DNA of 64,000 nt from Desulfatibacillum sp. (lineage in GTDB: Bacteria > Desulfobacterota > Desulfobacteria > Desulfobacterales > SpSt-501): contig DYEU01000018.1 of assembly GCA_020725555.1 (NCBI GenBank), forward strand, positions 205,113-269,112, in the 5' to 3' direction. A program made the position numbers and the translations under genes. The notes below the pieces were generated by a model. That model saw only the letters and a list, made by a program, of their open reading frames with translations, made no database searches and was not told where the DNA came from. Positions 10,512 through 19,608 of the stretch are shown one piece after another; position 1 is the stretch's first letter; every line of letters starts with the position of its first letter.

Positions 10512-10934
10512 ATGAAGGAGAAACGCAACCTGCACCTGAAGGTCCAGGAGCTCTGCGACTGCTACGCCACGGCCGATCCGCTGCGCGAGATGTCGGCGAT
10601 CGACCGCGAGCCGGACCGCGAGGAAGCCGCGCTCAAGTGGCTGGCGTTGGCCGCCCTCCACGGCGTGAACCACAACGCCGAGTCGATCACCCTGCGCAAG
10701 ACCCGGGACGGCGCCTTCCGCGTCTTCGCCGAATACCGCGTGAGCGAGCTGCCCGCCCCGGGCCGCGAGGTCGGGGAAAAGATCCTCGCCGCGGTGCGCG
10801 AGATCACCCACATCGAGGGCAAGAAGGGCAAAACCCCGCTCGCCCTGGGGATCCGCAACGACAGCCTCGAGCTGAAAATCCGGATCGAATCCAAGGACGG
10901 CGCGGAAAAGGTGAAGATCCATTTTCCCGGGTGA
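10512..10934 (+). CDS. Conserved hypothetical cytoplasmic protein (140 aa)
   Basis: I do not recognise this protein. It has no signal peptide or membrane segment. It reads as a helix ([18 protein letters not shown]), a second helix ([18 protein letters not shown]), then a beta-rich second half ([22 protein letters not shown]). The start at 10512 was chosen because AAGGAGG lies 7 bases upstream; the frame is open for 27 more codons but covers the promoter. It is flanked by its own promoter and a hairpin, so it may be a single-gene unit upstream of ettA. Confidence 0.75.
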   Translation: MKEKRNLHLKVQELCDCYATADPLREMSAIDREPDREEAALKWLALAALHGVNHNAESITLRKTRDGAFRVFAEYRVSELPAPGREVGEKILAAVREITHIEGKKGKTPLALGIRNDSLELKIRIESKDGAEKVKIHFPG

Positions 10935-10941
10935 GCCCGCC

Positions 10942-10967
10942 GGGCCCCGGCACCCCCGCCGGGGCCC
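10942..10967 (+). terminator. GC-rich hairpin upstream of ettA
   Basis: A perfect 10-bp stem (GGGCCCCGGC / GCCGGGGCCC) with a 6-nt loop lies between the 140-aa gene and ettA. There is no T-run. It may terminate or attenuate transcription into ettA. Confidence 0.45.
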
Positions 10968-10996
10968 CCGGTCCCCCGGAGCGAACGGACCCCCCC

Positions 10997-12668
<1,672 letters not shown>

Positions 12669-12679
<11 letters not shown>

Positions 12680-13427
12680 GGAGCCCCAGGCCGTAGGGCA
12701 TGGCGGAGGCGATCTCGCCGAGCGTCCAGGGCGGGGACTGCGGGGTCACGAGCCCCGGCCAGGGCCAGCCGACGGGCGGGGGCAGCCGGAAGCGCAGGGA
12801 CTCGCCGCGCGTGGGATGGAGGAGTTCGAGCTCCTGGGCGAAGAGGGCGATCGCCCCCGGCGGCGGCGAAGGCCGCGCCCCGTAGCGCACGTCGCCCACC
12901 ACGGGGCACCCCAGGCGCGCGAGCTGCATGCGGATCTGGTGCTTGCGGCCCGTCTCGAGGGCCACGACGATCAGGCTTCGGCCGCCGCGCGAGGCGAGCA
13001 CGCGGTAGGCGAGCCGGGCCTCCCGGGAAGGCTGCCCCTCCCCCCCGCCGGCGGCGCGGCGGCCGGCGGCGGACGGGAGCGCGTCGACGAGCCGGCCGGA
13101 GGTGCGCTGCGGCCGGCCCTCGACCACGGCGAGATAGCTTTTTTTCAGGCTGCGGTTGCGGATCTGCTCGCTTACGCGCGCGGCCGCTTTCGAGGTGCGG
13201 GCGAAAATCATCACCCCGGCAACCGGCCGGTCGAGGCGGTGGACGAGGCCGAGAAAGGCGCGGCCCGGCTTCCCGTAGCGCTCCCGCACCCAGCCTTTGG
13301 CGAGATCGAGCAGGCTGGTTTCCCCGCCGCCGTCCCCCTGGGAGAGCAGCCCCGCCGGCTTGTAGAGCGCAAGCAGGTGGTTGTCCAGGTGCAGGACGGG
13401 CCAGCGGGGGTGATAGAACGAATCCAT
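12669..13427 (-). CDS. RluA-family RNA pseudouridine synthase
   Basis: The product is 252 aa, a single catalytic domain without an S4 domain. The active-site motif [13 protein letters not shown] contains the catalytic Asp. [10 protein letters not shown] and [11 protein letters not shown] are the other conserved RluA-family blocks. It isomerises specific uridines in rRNA or tRNA; the short form resembles RluC/TruC-like enzymes, but the target base cannot be read from sequence. Its start codon shares the palindrome CATG (13425-13428) with the divergent RsmG-SpoU gene, so at most one base separates the two translation starts. Confidence 0.9.
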
Positions 13428-14907
13428 GACGAAACCCGGCGGTCCGGAACCCCTTTCCCCCCCCCGCCTCCTGGACGGCCGCGACCCGGGCCGCAGCGAG
13501 ATGGAGGAGATCCTGCGCGGCTGCGGCCTCGCCCTCGCCGCCCCGGCGCTCGATCTGCTTTGGGCCTACCACAGGCTGCTCCGGGAACACAACCCCGAAC
13601 TGAACCTCACCCGGGTCCGCAACTTCCGCCGCATGGTCCTCAAGCTCTACGCCGACGCCCTCCTGCCGGCGGACCGGCTGGAGCTCCCCTCGCCGCTGCT
13701 CGACCTGGGGACCGGCGCGGGCATGCCCGGGATCCCGCTCAAGATCTACCGCCCGCGCCTCGAGGTGCTGCTCGCCGAGTCGCGCGGCCGGCGCGTCGCC
13801 TTCCTCGAGACGGCGATCGCGCGCCTCGGCCTGGAGGGCGTGCGCGTGGTCCCGGGCCGCCTGACCGCGGCCTTCGAAACGCCGGTCGCGGCGGTGATCA
13901 CCCGCGCCGTGGAGCCCATCGCCGAGACCCTCGGCCGGGTCGCGGGCTGCCTGGTGCGCGGCGGGCTCGCCGTCTTCATGAAGGGCCCGCGCTGCGAGGC
14001 CGAGGTCGACACCGCCCGCCGGCGCTGCGCGGCGGAGTACGCCCTCGAGGCCGATCACGCCTACACGATCCCCGGCACCCCCTACGCGCGACGGCTCGTC
14101 GTCTTCCGGCGGCTGACCGCGCCCCTGCCGGAGCGCCGGGCGCGGGCGCTCTCCCGCAACCCCGCCCCCCCGATCGTGAGCCCCCAAAACCCCACGTTCA
14201 AGGACCTGAAGCGGCTGCTCACCGCCCGCGGCATCCGCAAGAGCGGCCGTGCGCTGGTCGCCGGCGAAAAGGCGGTCCGCGACGTGCTCGCCCGGCACCG
14301 CGCGGTCTGCCGCGCCTGGGTGGCAACGCCCGAGGAGGTTCCGCCCGCGGCCGCAGCCGAGCTGGACTGGATCCGGCTCGATCCCGCCTTGTTCGCCGAG
14401 CTCGACCGCTTCGGGACGCACCGGCCGCTCCTGCTGATCGAGGTCCCGCCGATCGCCCCCTGGAGCCCCGCGGAGGGCTTCCCGCCGGGGGCGACGGTGC
14501 TGCTTCCTTTCCAGGACCCCGAGAACGTCGGGGCTGCGGTGCGCTCGGCCGCGGCCTTCGGCGCCGCCCAGGTCGTCCTGCTGCGGGAGAGCGCCCACCC
14601 CTTCCACCCCAAGGCCCTGCGCGCCTCGGGGGGCGCGGTGCTCGAGATTCCGCTCCGCGCCGGCCCCGCCCTCGCCGAGCTCCCGGACGATCTGCCGCTG
14701 ATCGCCCTCTCGGCCGAAGGCGAACCCCTGGAGCGGGCCTCCTTTCCCGAGGCCTTCGGCCTGCTGGCCGGCCTCGAGGGGCCGGGGCTTCCCGCGGCGT
14801 GGCGCCGCCGCGCGGTGCGCATCCCCATGCGGCCCGGCGTGGATTCGCTGAACGCCGCCGCCGCGGTCGCGGTCGCCCTCTATGCGTGGCGCCGCGGCCG
14901 GGAGTGA
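13426..14907 (+). CDS. RsmG-like methyltransferase fused to SpoU/TrmH RNA methyltransferase
   Basis: This 493-aa protein joins two RNA methyltransferases. Residues ~26-215 match RsmG (GidB), the 16S rRNA m7G527 enzyme: LLDLGTGAGMPGIPLKIY is the SAM-binding motif I, followed by RRVAFLETAIARLGL and LAVFMKG. Residues ~245-493 match the trefoil-knot SpoU family: NPTFKDLKRLL, LLPFQDPENVGAAVRSAAAF, KALRASGGAVLEIP, GLEGPGL and VDSLNAAAAVAVALY. I see no stop or frameshift between them. An ATG at 13501 (MEEILRGCG) is where RsmG homologues normally begin and may be the true start; neither start has a clear Shine-Dalgarno site. Confidence 0.88.
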   Translation: MTKPGGPEPLSPPRLLDGRDPGRSEMEEILRGCGLALAAPALDLLWAYHRLLREHNPELNLTRVRNFRRMVLKLYADALLPADRLELPSPLLDLGTGAGMPGIPLKIYRPRLEVLLAESRGRRVAFLETAIARLGLEGVRVVPGRLTAAFETPVAAVITRAVEPIAETLGRVAGCLVRGGLAVFMKGPRCEAEVDTARRRCAAEYALEADHAYTIPGTPYARRLVVFRRLTAPLPERRARALSRNPAPPIVSPQNPTFKDLKRLLTARGIRKSGRALVAGEKAVRDVLARHRAVCRAWVATPEEVPPAAAAELDWIRLDPALFAELDRFGTHRPLLLIEVPPIAPWSPAEGFPPGATVLLPFQDPENVGAAVRSAAAFGAAQVVLLRESAHPFHPKALRASGGAVLEIPLRAGPALAELPDDLPLIALSAEGEPLERASFPEAFGLLAGLEGPGLPAAWRRRAVRIPMRPGVDSLNAAAAVAVALYAWRRGRE

Positions 14908-14914
14908 AGGGAGG

Positions 14915-15772
14915 ATGGTCGGGGAACGCCTCTTGCCGGCCGCCGGGCCCGCCGCGCCCGGCGGGGTCACCCTCTGCCGCGTGGGGGAGCGCCTCTCCTG
15001 CGGCGCCTGCTGCGGCCTCTACAACCGCACGGGGGTTTCGCGGGCGGGGCTGGAGGAGCTGCTCGGGCGGCGCACCGCGCGCTTTCGCGGGGTGCCGCGG
15101 ACGGCCGAGGCGATCGACGCCTACGCCCGCGAGGAGGAGCGCCGCGAACCCGGGCGGCCGCGATTCGCCGAGGTCTATCGCTGCCCCTTTCTCGGCTTCA
15201 CCGGAAAAGGCGGCGACATCCCGGGATGCCTTCTCCACCCGCAGTCGGAGGGGAACGGCGGGGTCGACTACCGGGGCCTCTCCTTTTACGGCGGCCTCGC
15301 CTGCCGCGACTACTTCTGCCCCGCCCACCGCACGCTGAAAGCGCCCTGGAAACGGATCCTGCGCGCGGCCGCGGCCGACTGGTACGCCTACGGGGTGCTC
15401 GTCACCGAGCACCGGCTGCTCGGACTCTTCTTCGCCGAGGGGGAAGCCCGGCTGGGCCGCGCCCTCGAGGAAGAAGACGAGGAGGCCGCCCTGCCCGCCT
15501 TCCGCGCCTTCGCCGCCCTCGCGCTCGACTGGCCCTGGCGCGACCCCGGGCATCCGGGGCCGGGCCGCGACCCCTTCGACGACGGAACCCGCCGCCCGCC
15601 CGGCGACGCCCCCGGCCCTGCCGGGTTCTGCCGTTCGCCCTTCGCGCCTTTCTTCCGCGAGCTCGGTTCGCGCTTTGCGTCGCCCGGGGATCGCGACGCC
15701 GCAGAGAGGTGTCTCGACGAGTCCCTCTCCCGCCTCGCCGCGGCGGTCCGCCGCGCCCTTGACGCACCGTGA
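14915..15772 (+). CDS. Cysteine-rich YkgJ-like protein
   Basis: The product is 285 aa. The N-terminal CGACCGLYNRTG motif (Cys-x2-Cys-Cys) plus later cysteines in YRCPFLGF, GCLLHP and LACRDYFCPAH resemble the YkgJ/UPF0153 cysteine-cluster proteins, which are thought to hold a metal ion or Fe-S centre. The rest is helical with no further recognisable domain. The start at 14915 follows AAGGGAGG with almost no spacing; an in-frame ATG at 14882 inside the upstream gene is the alternative. It follows the fusion methyltransferase by 7 bases and is probably coupled to it. Confidence 0.65.
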   Translation: MVGERLLPAAGPAAPGGVTLCRVGERLSCGACCGLYNRTGVSRAGLEELLGRRTARFRGVPRTAEAIDAYAREEERREPGRPRFAEVYRCPFLGFTGKGGDIPGCLLHPQSEGNGGVDYRGLSFYGGLACRDYFCPAHRTLKAPWKRILRAAAADWYAYGVLVTEHRLLGLFFAEGEARLGRALEEEDEEAALPAFRAFAALALDWPWRDPGHPGPGRDPFDDGTRRPPGDAPGPAGFCRSPFAPFFRELGSRFASPGDRDAAERCLDESLSRLAAAVRRALDAP

Positions 15773-15789
15773 GCCTTCCCGAAGGGCGG

Positions 15790-15819
15790 TTGCCCGGCAC
15801 AGAGGGACTGTGGTATAGG
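15790..15819 (+). promoter_or_regulatory. Putative extended -10 sigma70 promoter for thx
   Basis: TTGCCC and TATAGG are separated by 18 bp, with TGG immediately before the -10 (extended -10). It ends 44 bases before the Thx start codon. Confidence 0.6.
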
Positions 15820-15863
15820 AAAGCGAAATTCCCCGCTTGCAGCGAGTCCAGGAGGAGAAGCCC

Positions 15864-15974
15864 ATGGGCAAGGGAGACCGCCGCACGCGCCGCGGCAAGA
15901 TCTGGCGCGGAACCAACGGGAACACCCGCCCCAAGAAGAAGAAAAAGGCCCTGAAGGACGCCGGGCAGTCCTGA
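15864..15974 (+). CDS. thx: Small 30S ribosomal protein Thx (bTHX)
   Basis: This 36-codon gene encodes [19 protein letters not shown] and a Lys-rich tail ending LKDAGQS. The first 16 residues are essentially identical to Thermus Thx, a very basic peptide that sits in the head of the 30S subunit and stabilises packed rRNA helices. The Thermus protein is about 26 residues, so this one has a ~10-residue C-terminal extension. A strong GGAGGAG at 15851-15857 and an extended -10 promoter upstream support expression as a separate unit. Being so short, it is easily missed by gene callers. Confidence 0.93.
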   Translation: MGKGDRRTRRGKIWRGTNGNTRPKKKKKALKDAGQS

Positions 15975-16028
15975 GGGGGGCCGGCGGCGCATACCCGCCG
16001 GCCGCCCGTCCGGAGACGCCGTGACGCC

Positions 16029-16655
16029 ATGAATGGCAAGCCCGCCAACCCCCGTGCCGCCGACTGGGACATCGACAGCCAGTTTCTTGACCGCTGGTCC
16101 CCGCGGGCTTTTTCCGAGGAGCCGCTGAGCGAGCGCGAGATCCACACCCTCTTCGAAGCCGCCCGCTGGGCCCCGTCGTGCTACAACGAGCAGCCCTGGC
16201 TCTTCGTCTACGCGGCGGACGAGGCGAGCCGCAGGCGCCTGTGCGCCTGCCTGGTGCCCAAGAACCAGGCCTGGGCCTGCCGCGCGCCCCTGCTTTGCTT
16301 CGTGCTCAGCCGCAGGCGTTTCCGCGCCGGCGGCCGTGAAAACCGCCACGCCGCCTTCGACGCCGGGGCCGCCTGGATGGCGCTGGCGCTCCAGGCGCGG
16401 CGGCTCGGGCTCTATGCCCACGCCATGGCGGGCTTCCGCCTCGAGGAGGCCTACCGGACGCTCGGGGTGTCGCCGGAGGAGTGGCACGTCCTCGCCGCCG
16501 TGGCCGTGGGCCGCCGGGCGGACCCCTCCCTGCTTCCCGAGGACCTCAAGGCCATCGAGGCGCCGAATGCGCGCAAGCCCCACGTCGAGGTCGCCGTTGC
16601 GCTCGAGCGCTGGACGGCCCCAACGGACCGCGAGGGGCCCGCGGCGGCTCCCTGA
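16029..16655 (+). CDS. Nitroreductase-family FMN oxidoreductase
   Basis: The product is 208 aa. It has the nitroreductase fold with an N-terminal RWSPRAFSEEPLSEREIHTL block, AARWAPSCYNEQPWLF (FMN-phosphate binding) and LALQARRLGLYAHAMAGF. Family members use FMN and NAD(P)H to reduce nitroaromatics, quinones or other acceptors; the physiological substrate is unknown. No signal peptide is seen, so it is cytoplasmic. It stands alone between thx and tatD, same strand. Confidence 0.9.
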   Translation: MNGKPANPRAADWDIDSQFLDRWSPRAFSEEPLSEREIHTLFEAARWAPSCYNEQPWLFVYAADEASRRRLCACLVPKNQAWACRAPLLCFVLSRRRFRAGGRENRHAAFDAGAAWMALALQARRLGLYAHAMAGFRLEEAYRTLGVSPEEWHVLAAVAVGRRADPSLLPEDLKAIEAPNARKPHVEVAVALERWTAPTDREGPAAAP

Positions 16656-16685
16656 ACGCCCCGCCCCCCTCCGCAGCGATGGGCC

Positions 16686-17456
16686 ATGGATCCCCCGCTT
16701 CCGCCGCTGGTCGACACCCACGCCCACCTCGCCTCCCCCGAATTCGACGCCGACCGCGAGGCGGTTCTCGCCCGGGCGGCGGCGGCCGGGGTCGGGGCGG
16801 TGATCTCCGTCGGCGAGACCCTCGCCGATGCCGAAAAAACCCTGGCCCTCGCCCGCGTCTCGCCCCTCGTCCGCCCCGCGGCGGGGCTCCACCCCACGCA
16901 CCTCGACTTCGCCCAGGCCGAGGCCCTCTGCGCCTTCATCCGGAAGCACCGGCCCCTCCTCCGGGCCGTGGGCGAGGTGGGGCTCGACCACTGGAAGGTG
17001 CGGGACGAGGGGGGCCGCGCCCGGCAGCGGGAGATCTTCACGGCCTTCATCCGGCTGGCGATCGAGCTCGATCTCCCCCTGAACGTCCACTCCCGTTCGG
17101 CGGGCCGGGAGGCGATCGCCCGTCTCCTCGCCTGCGGTGCGCGGCGCGTCCAGCTGCACGCCTTCGACGGCCGGGCGCAAAGCGCGCTCGCCGCCGTCGA
17201 GGCGGGCTATTTCTTTTCCATCCCGCCCTCGGCCGCCCGCTCCCCGCAGAAACAGAAACTCATCCGCCGCCTGCCGCTCGCGTGCCTGCTCCTGGAGACC
17301 GACAGCCCGGTCCTCGGGCCCGACCCGGGGGCGCGCAACGAACCGGCGAACCTCCGCCACGCGCTGAGGGCCGTCGCCCAAGCGAAGGGGGTCCCCGAGG
17401 AGGAGGCCGCCCGGGCGATCGCCGCCAACACCGCCCGCCTCTATGGCCCAGTCTGA
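16686..17456 (+). CDS. TatD-family metal-dependent hydrolase
   Basis: The product is 256 aa with the TatD TIM-barrel signature: VDTHAHL near the start, GEVGLDHW, LNVHSRSAG, LHAFDG and LLETDSPVLGP. These supply the His, Glu and Asp ligands of a two-metal centre. TatD enzymes act as 3'-5' exonucleases or D-aminoacyl hydrolases; which activity applies is not visible. The 3' end overlaps the GIY-YIG gene by 14 bases. Confidence 0.9.
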   Translation: MDPPLPPLVDTHAHLASPEFDADREAVLARAAAAGVGAVISVGETLADAEKTLALARVSPLVRPAAGLHPTHLDFAQAEALCAFIRKHRPLLRAVGEVGLDHWKVRDEGGRARQREIFTAFIRLAIELDLPLNVHSRSAGREAIARLLACGARRVQLHAFDGRAQSALAAVEAGYFFSIPPSAARSPQKQKLIRRLPLACLLLETDSPVLGPDPGARNEPANLRHALRAVAQAKGVPEEEAARAIAANTARLYGPV

Positions 17457-18015
17457 TCCCATGCGGGCCGGGCTTCCGACGCTGCCGGGGGTCTACGCCC
17501 TGATCCTCTTCTGCCCGCGGGAGCGCCGGATCGCCGTCGGCGCGCTCGGGGTCCGGCGGTTCCCCGCCGGCTGGTACGTCTACGTCGGCAGCGCCTGCGG
17601 CCCCGGCGGGCTGCGCGGCCGGGCAGGGCGCCACCTCGGGGGGGGCCGCGGGTCTCCCCGCTGGCACATCGATTTCCTGCGCCGGGCCGCCGCCGCGCGC
17701 GAGCTCTGGTGCCTGCCGGGGGCCCCGGCCCGGGCCGAGCACCGCCTAGCAACCCTCTTCGCCTGCTCCCCGGAGGCCTCCGTCCCGGTCCCCCGCTTCG
17801 GGGCGAGCGACTGCCGCTGCCGTGCGCACCTCTTCGCCTTCGCCGCAAAACCCCGGCCCGAGCCCCTCGCGGCGCACCTTGCGGGCCTCGCCGGCCCGGG
17901 CGGGGGCCCCCTCCGGGTTTTTTCTTTGCCGCTGCGGACCGCGGATCTCGCCAAGGCCCCGGAAATGGTCTATAGTCCGCGCAAACGCCTTGGAAGGAGA
18001 ACCGGCAAGCGATGA
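17443..18015 (+). CDS. DUF123 / GIY-YIG-like protein
   Basis: The product is 190 aa. It contains a diverged GIY-YIG-type core: GVYALILF, then GWYVYVGSA, GLRGRAGRHL and WHIDFLRRA. This matches the small DUF123 family, whose function is unknown although the fold is that of GIY-YIG nucleases. The last ~45 codons look unlike the family and overlie a promoter for the next gene, so the C-terminus is probably a non-conserved tail. An alternative start is ATG at 17461. The stop overlaps the next ATG. Confidence 0.75.
   Translation: MAQSDPMRAGLPTLPGVYALILFCPRERRIAVGALGVRRFPAGWYVYVGSACGPGGLRGRAGRHLGGGRGSPRWHIDFLRRAAAARELWCLPGAPARAEHRLATLFACSPEASVPVPRFGASDCRCRAHLFAFAAKPRPEPLAAHLAGLAGPGGGPLRVFSLPLRTADLAKAPEMVYSPRKRLGRRTGKR
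17948..17976 (+). promoter_or_regulatory. Putative sigma70 promoter for the 18012 gene
   Basis: TCGCCA and TATAGT are separated by 17 bp, inside the end of the DUF123 gene. TATAGT matches 5 of 6 consensus bases. Confidence 0.45.
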
Positions 18016-18299
18016 TCGCCTACTTCGTGCACGACGAGAGGAAGGGCTGCGACACGATCTACATCCCCGACATCGGCTGCTTCATCCCGGTCGACGCCGC
18101 CGCGATGGAGCGCTTCATCGCCGTCAAGCCCGATTTCGCGAGCTGGACGGGGACGGCCTGTGCTGCGGTCGCGCCGGAGGAGTTCGGCACGGTGATCGCC
18201 ACCCGCGAGGACCCGGGCGACGTCTGCGTCGTCAAGCCCGAGCTGTGGCGCGCGCGCATGTTCGCCAACCTGGGCAACCCCGCCTGCCCAAGGAGCTGA
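18012..18299 (+). CDS. Conserved hypothetical protein (95 aa)
   Basis: I do not recognise this small cytoplasmic protein. It starts MIAYFVHDERKGCDTIYIPD and contains AAVAPEEFGTVIATREDPGD and a C-terminal WRARMFANLGNPACP. It appears to be a compact alpha/beta fold with no membrane segment. A clear GGAAGGAG lies 13 bases upstream of the ATG and a promoter precedes it. Codon use resembles its neighbours, so it looks real. It is 5 bases upstream of the histidinol-phosphatase-like gene. Confidence 0.8.
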   Translation: MIAYFVHDERKGCDTIYIPDIGCFIPVDAAAMERFIAVKPDFASWTGTACAAVAPEEFGTVIATREDPGDVCVVKPELWRARMFANLGNPACPRS

Positions 18300-18304
18300 G
18301 CGGC

Positions 18305-19108
18305 ATGGCGGGGGCCGGACTCCAGGAGTACCTCGACTTTGCCGTGCAGACCGCCTGGGAAGCGGGCCGCCTGACGCTCGGCTACTTCCGCACGGCGATC
18401 GAAACCGAGACCAAGGCCGATGCCACCCCGGTCACGATCGCCGACCGCCGCGCCGAGGAGTGCATCCGGCGCCGGATCGAGGCGCGCTACCCCGGCCACC
18501 GCATCGTGGGCGAGGAGTACGGCGAGCGCGCGGCCGGGGCCGGCGCGCCCTGCTGGTGGGTCGATCCCATCGACGGCACGCGCTCCTTCATCCGCGGGGT
18601 GCCCCTCTACGGCGTCCTCATCGGCCTCGAGCTCGAGGGCCGCATCGCCGTCGGGGCGGCCTACTTCCCGGCCCTGGACGAAATGCTCTGCGCCGCCGAG
18701 AACCTGGGCTGCTTTCTGAACGGCAGGCGCTGCCGCGTCAGCCAGGCCGCGGCGCTCGGTGCGGCCACCGTCTGCTACACGAACGCCGCCTCCTTCGCCG
18801 GCGCAGGCCGGGAGGAGGCCTTCCGGCGCATCCTGGCGCGCGCCGCCTACAGCGCGGGCTGGTCGGATGCCTACGGTCACGCGCTCGTCGCCACCGGCCG
18901 CGCCGAGCTCATGCTCGACCCCGTGATGAAGCCCTACGACTGCGGGCCGTTTCCCGTGATCCTGCGCGAGGCGGGCGGCTTCTTCGGGGACTGGGCAGGG
19001 CGGGAAACCATCCACGGCGGGGAGGCGCTGAGCACGAGCCGGGCGCTGCTCCCCGAGGTGCTGGCCGTGCTGCGCGGCGGACCGCAACCGAAAGGAGAGC
19101 CCTCATGA
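18305..19108 (+). CDS. Inositol-monophosphatase family enzyme, probable histidinol-phosphatase
   Basis: The product is 267 aa with the lithium-sensitive phosphatase signatures: GEEYGER (first metal Glu), WWVDPIDGTRSFIRGVPLYG and the C-terminal GWSDAYGHALVATGRAEL with KPYDCGP. The SFIRGVPLYG and SDAYGH spellings are those of the HisN type that hydrolyses histidinol phosphate in histidine synthesis, rather than SuhB-like inositol phosphatases. No other his gene is nearby, so the assignment rests on motifs alone. The stop overlaps mscL by ATGA. Confidence 0.8.
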   Translation: MAGAGLQEYLDFAVQTAWEAGRLTLGYFRTAIETETKADATPVTIADRRAEECIRRRIEARYPGHRIVGEEYGERAAGAGAPCWWVDPIDGTRSFIRGVPLYGVLIGLELEGRIAVGAAYFPALDEMLCAAENLGCFLNGRRCRVSQAAALGAATVCYTNAASFAGAGREEAFRRILARAAYSAGWSDAYGHALVATGRAELMLDPVMKPYDCGPFPVILREAGGFFGDWAGRETIHGGEALSTSRALLPEVLAVLRGGPQPKGEPS

Positions 19109-19527
19109 ACGGGACACCCCTGGACCCGGCGAAAACGGCCCTCTCGCTCCTTGAGGAGTTCAAGAAATTCGCCTTCAAGGGCAACGTGGTCGACCTCGCC
19201 GTCGGCGTGATCATCGGCGCCGCCTTCGGCAAGATCATCGACTCCCTCGTCAAGCACCTCCTGATGCCGCTCATCAGCCTGCTCGTCCCCGGCGAAAAGG
19301 GCTATCTCGGCTGGAAGGCCGTGGTGAACGGGGTGGAGATCCCCTACGGGCTCTTCATCGGGGAAGTGGTGAATTTCCTGATCGTCGCCCTGGCGCTGTT
19401 CCTCTTCATCGTGAAGTTCCTCGGCTGGCTCACGAAATCGAAGCAGGAGGAGCGGAAGCTCCCCCCGCCGCCGACCCGCGAGCAGGAACTGCTGGCCGAG
19501 ATCCGCGACCTGCTGAAAAAGGCCTGA
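19105..19527 (+). CDS. mscL: Large-conductance mechanosensitive channel MscL
   Basis: The product is 140 aa, the usual size. The N-terminal amphipathic helix and first pore helix are clear (EEFKKFAFKGNVVDLAVGVI, then IGAAFGKIIDSLV), as is the second membrane helix (VVNFLIVALALFLFIVKF). A cytoplasmic helix (EQELLAEIRDLLKKA) ends the protein. MscL is a homopentameric emergency valve that opens under membrane tension on hypo-osmotic shock. AAAGGAG precedes the ATG, which overlaps the preceding stop. A strong GC hairpin follows. Confidence 0.97.
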   Translation: MNGTPLDPAKTALSLLEEFKKFAFKGNVVDLAVGVIIGAAFGKIIDSLVKHLLMPLISLLVPGEKGYLGWKAVVNGVEIPYGLFIGEVVNFLIVALALFLFIVKFLGWLTKSKQEERKLPPPPTREQELLAEIRDLLKKA

Positions 19528-19537
19528 GGCCGCGCAC

Positions 19538-19576
19538 GGGAGGGGCGGCGCCGCGCGCCGCCGGCCCCCCCCTCCC
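19538..19576 (+). terminator. Hairpin terminator after mscL
   Basis: A 7-bp perfect stem (GGCGGCG / CGCCGCC) is extended by flanking GGGAGG / CCTCCC pairing. It lies just past the mscL stop; no T-run is present. Confidence 0.5.
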
Positions 19577-19608
19577 CCGCCCCGAAGAGCCGGCCGCTTC
19601 CGCCGGAG

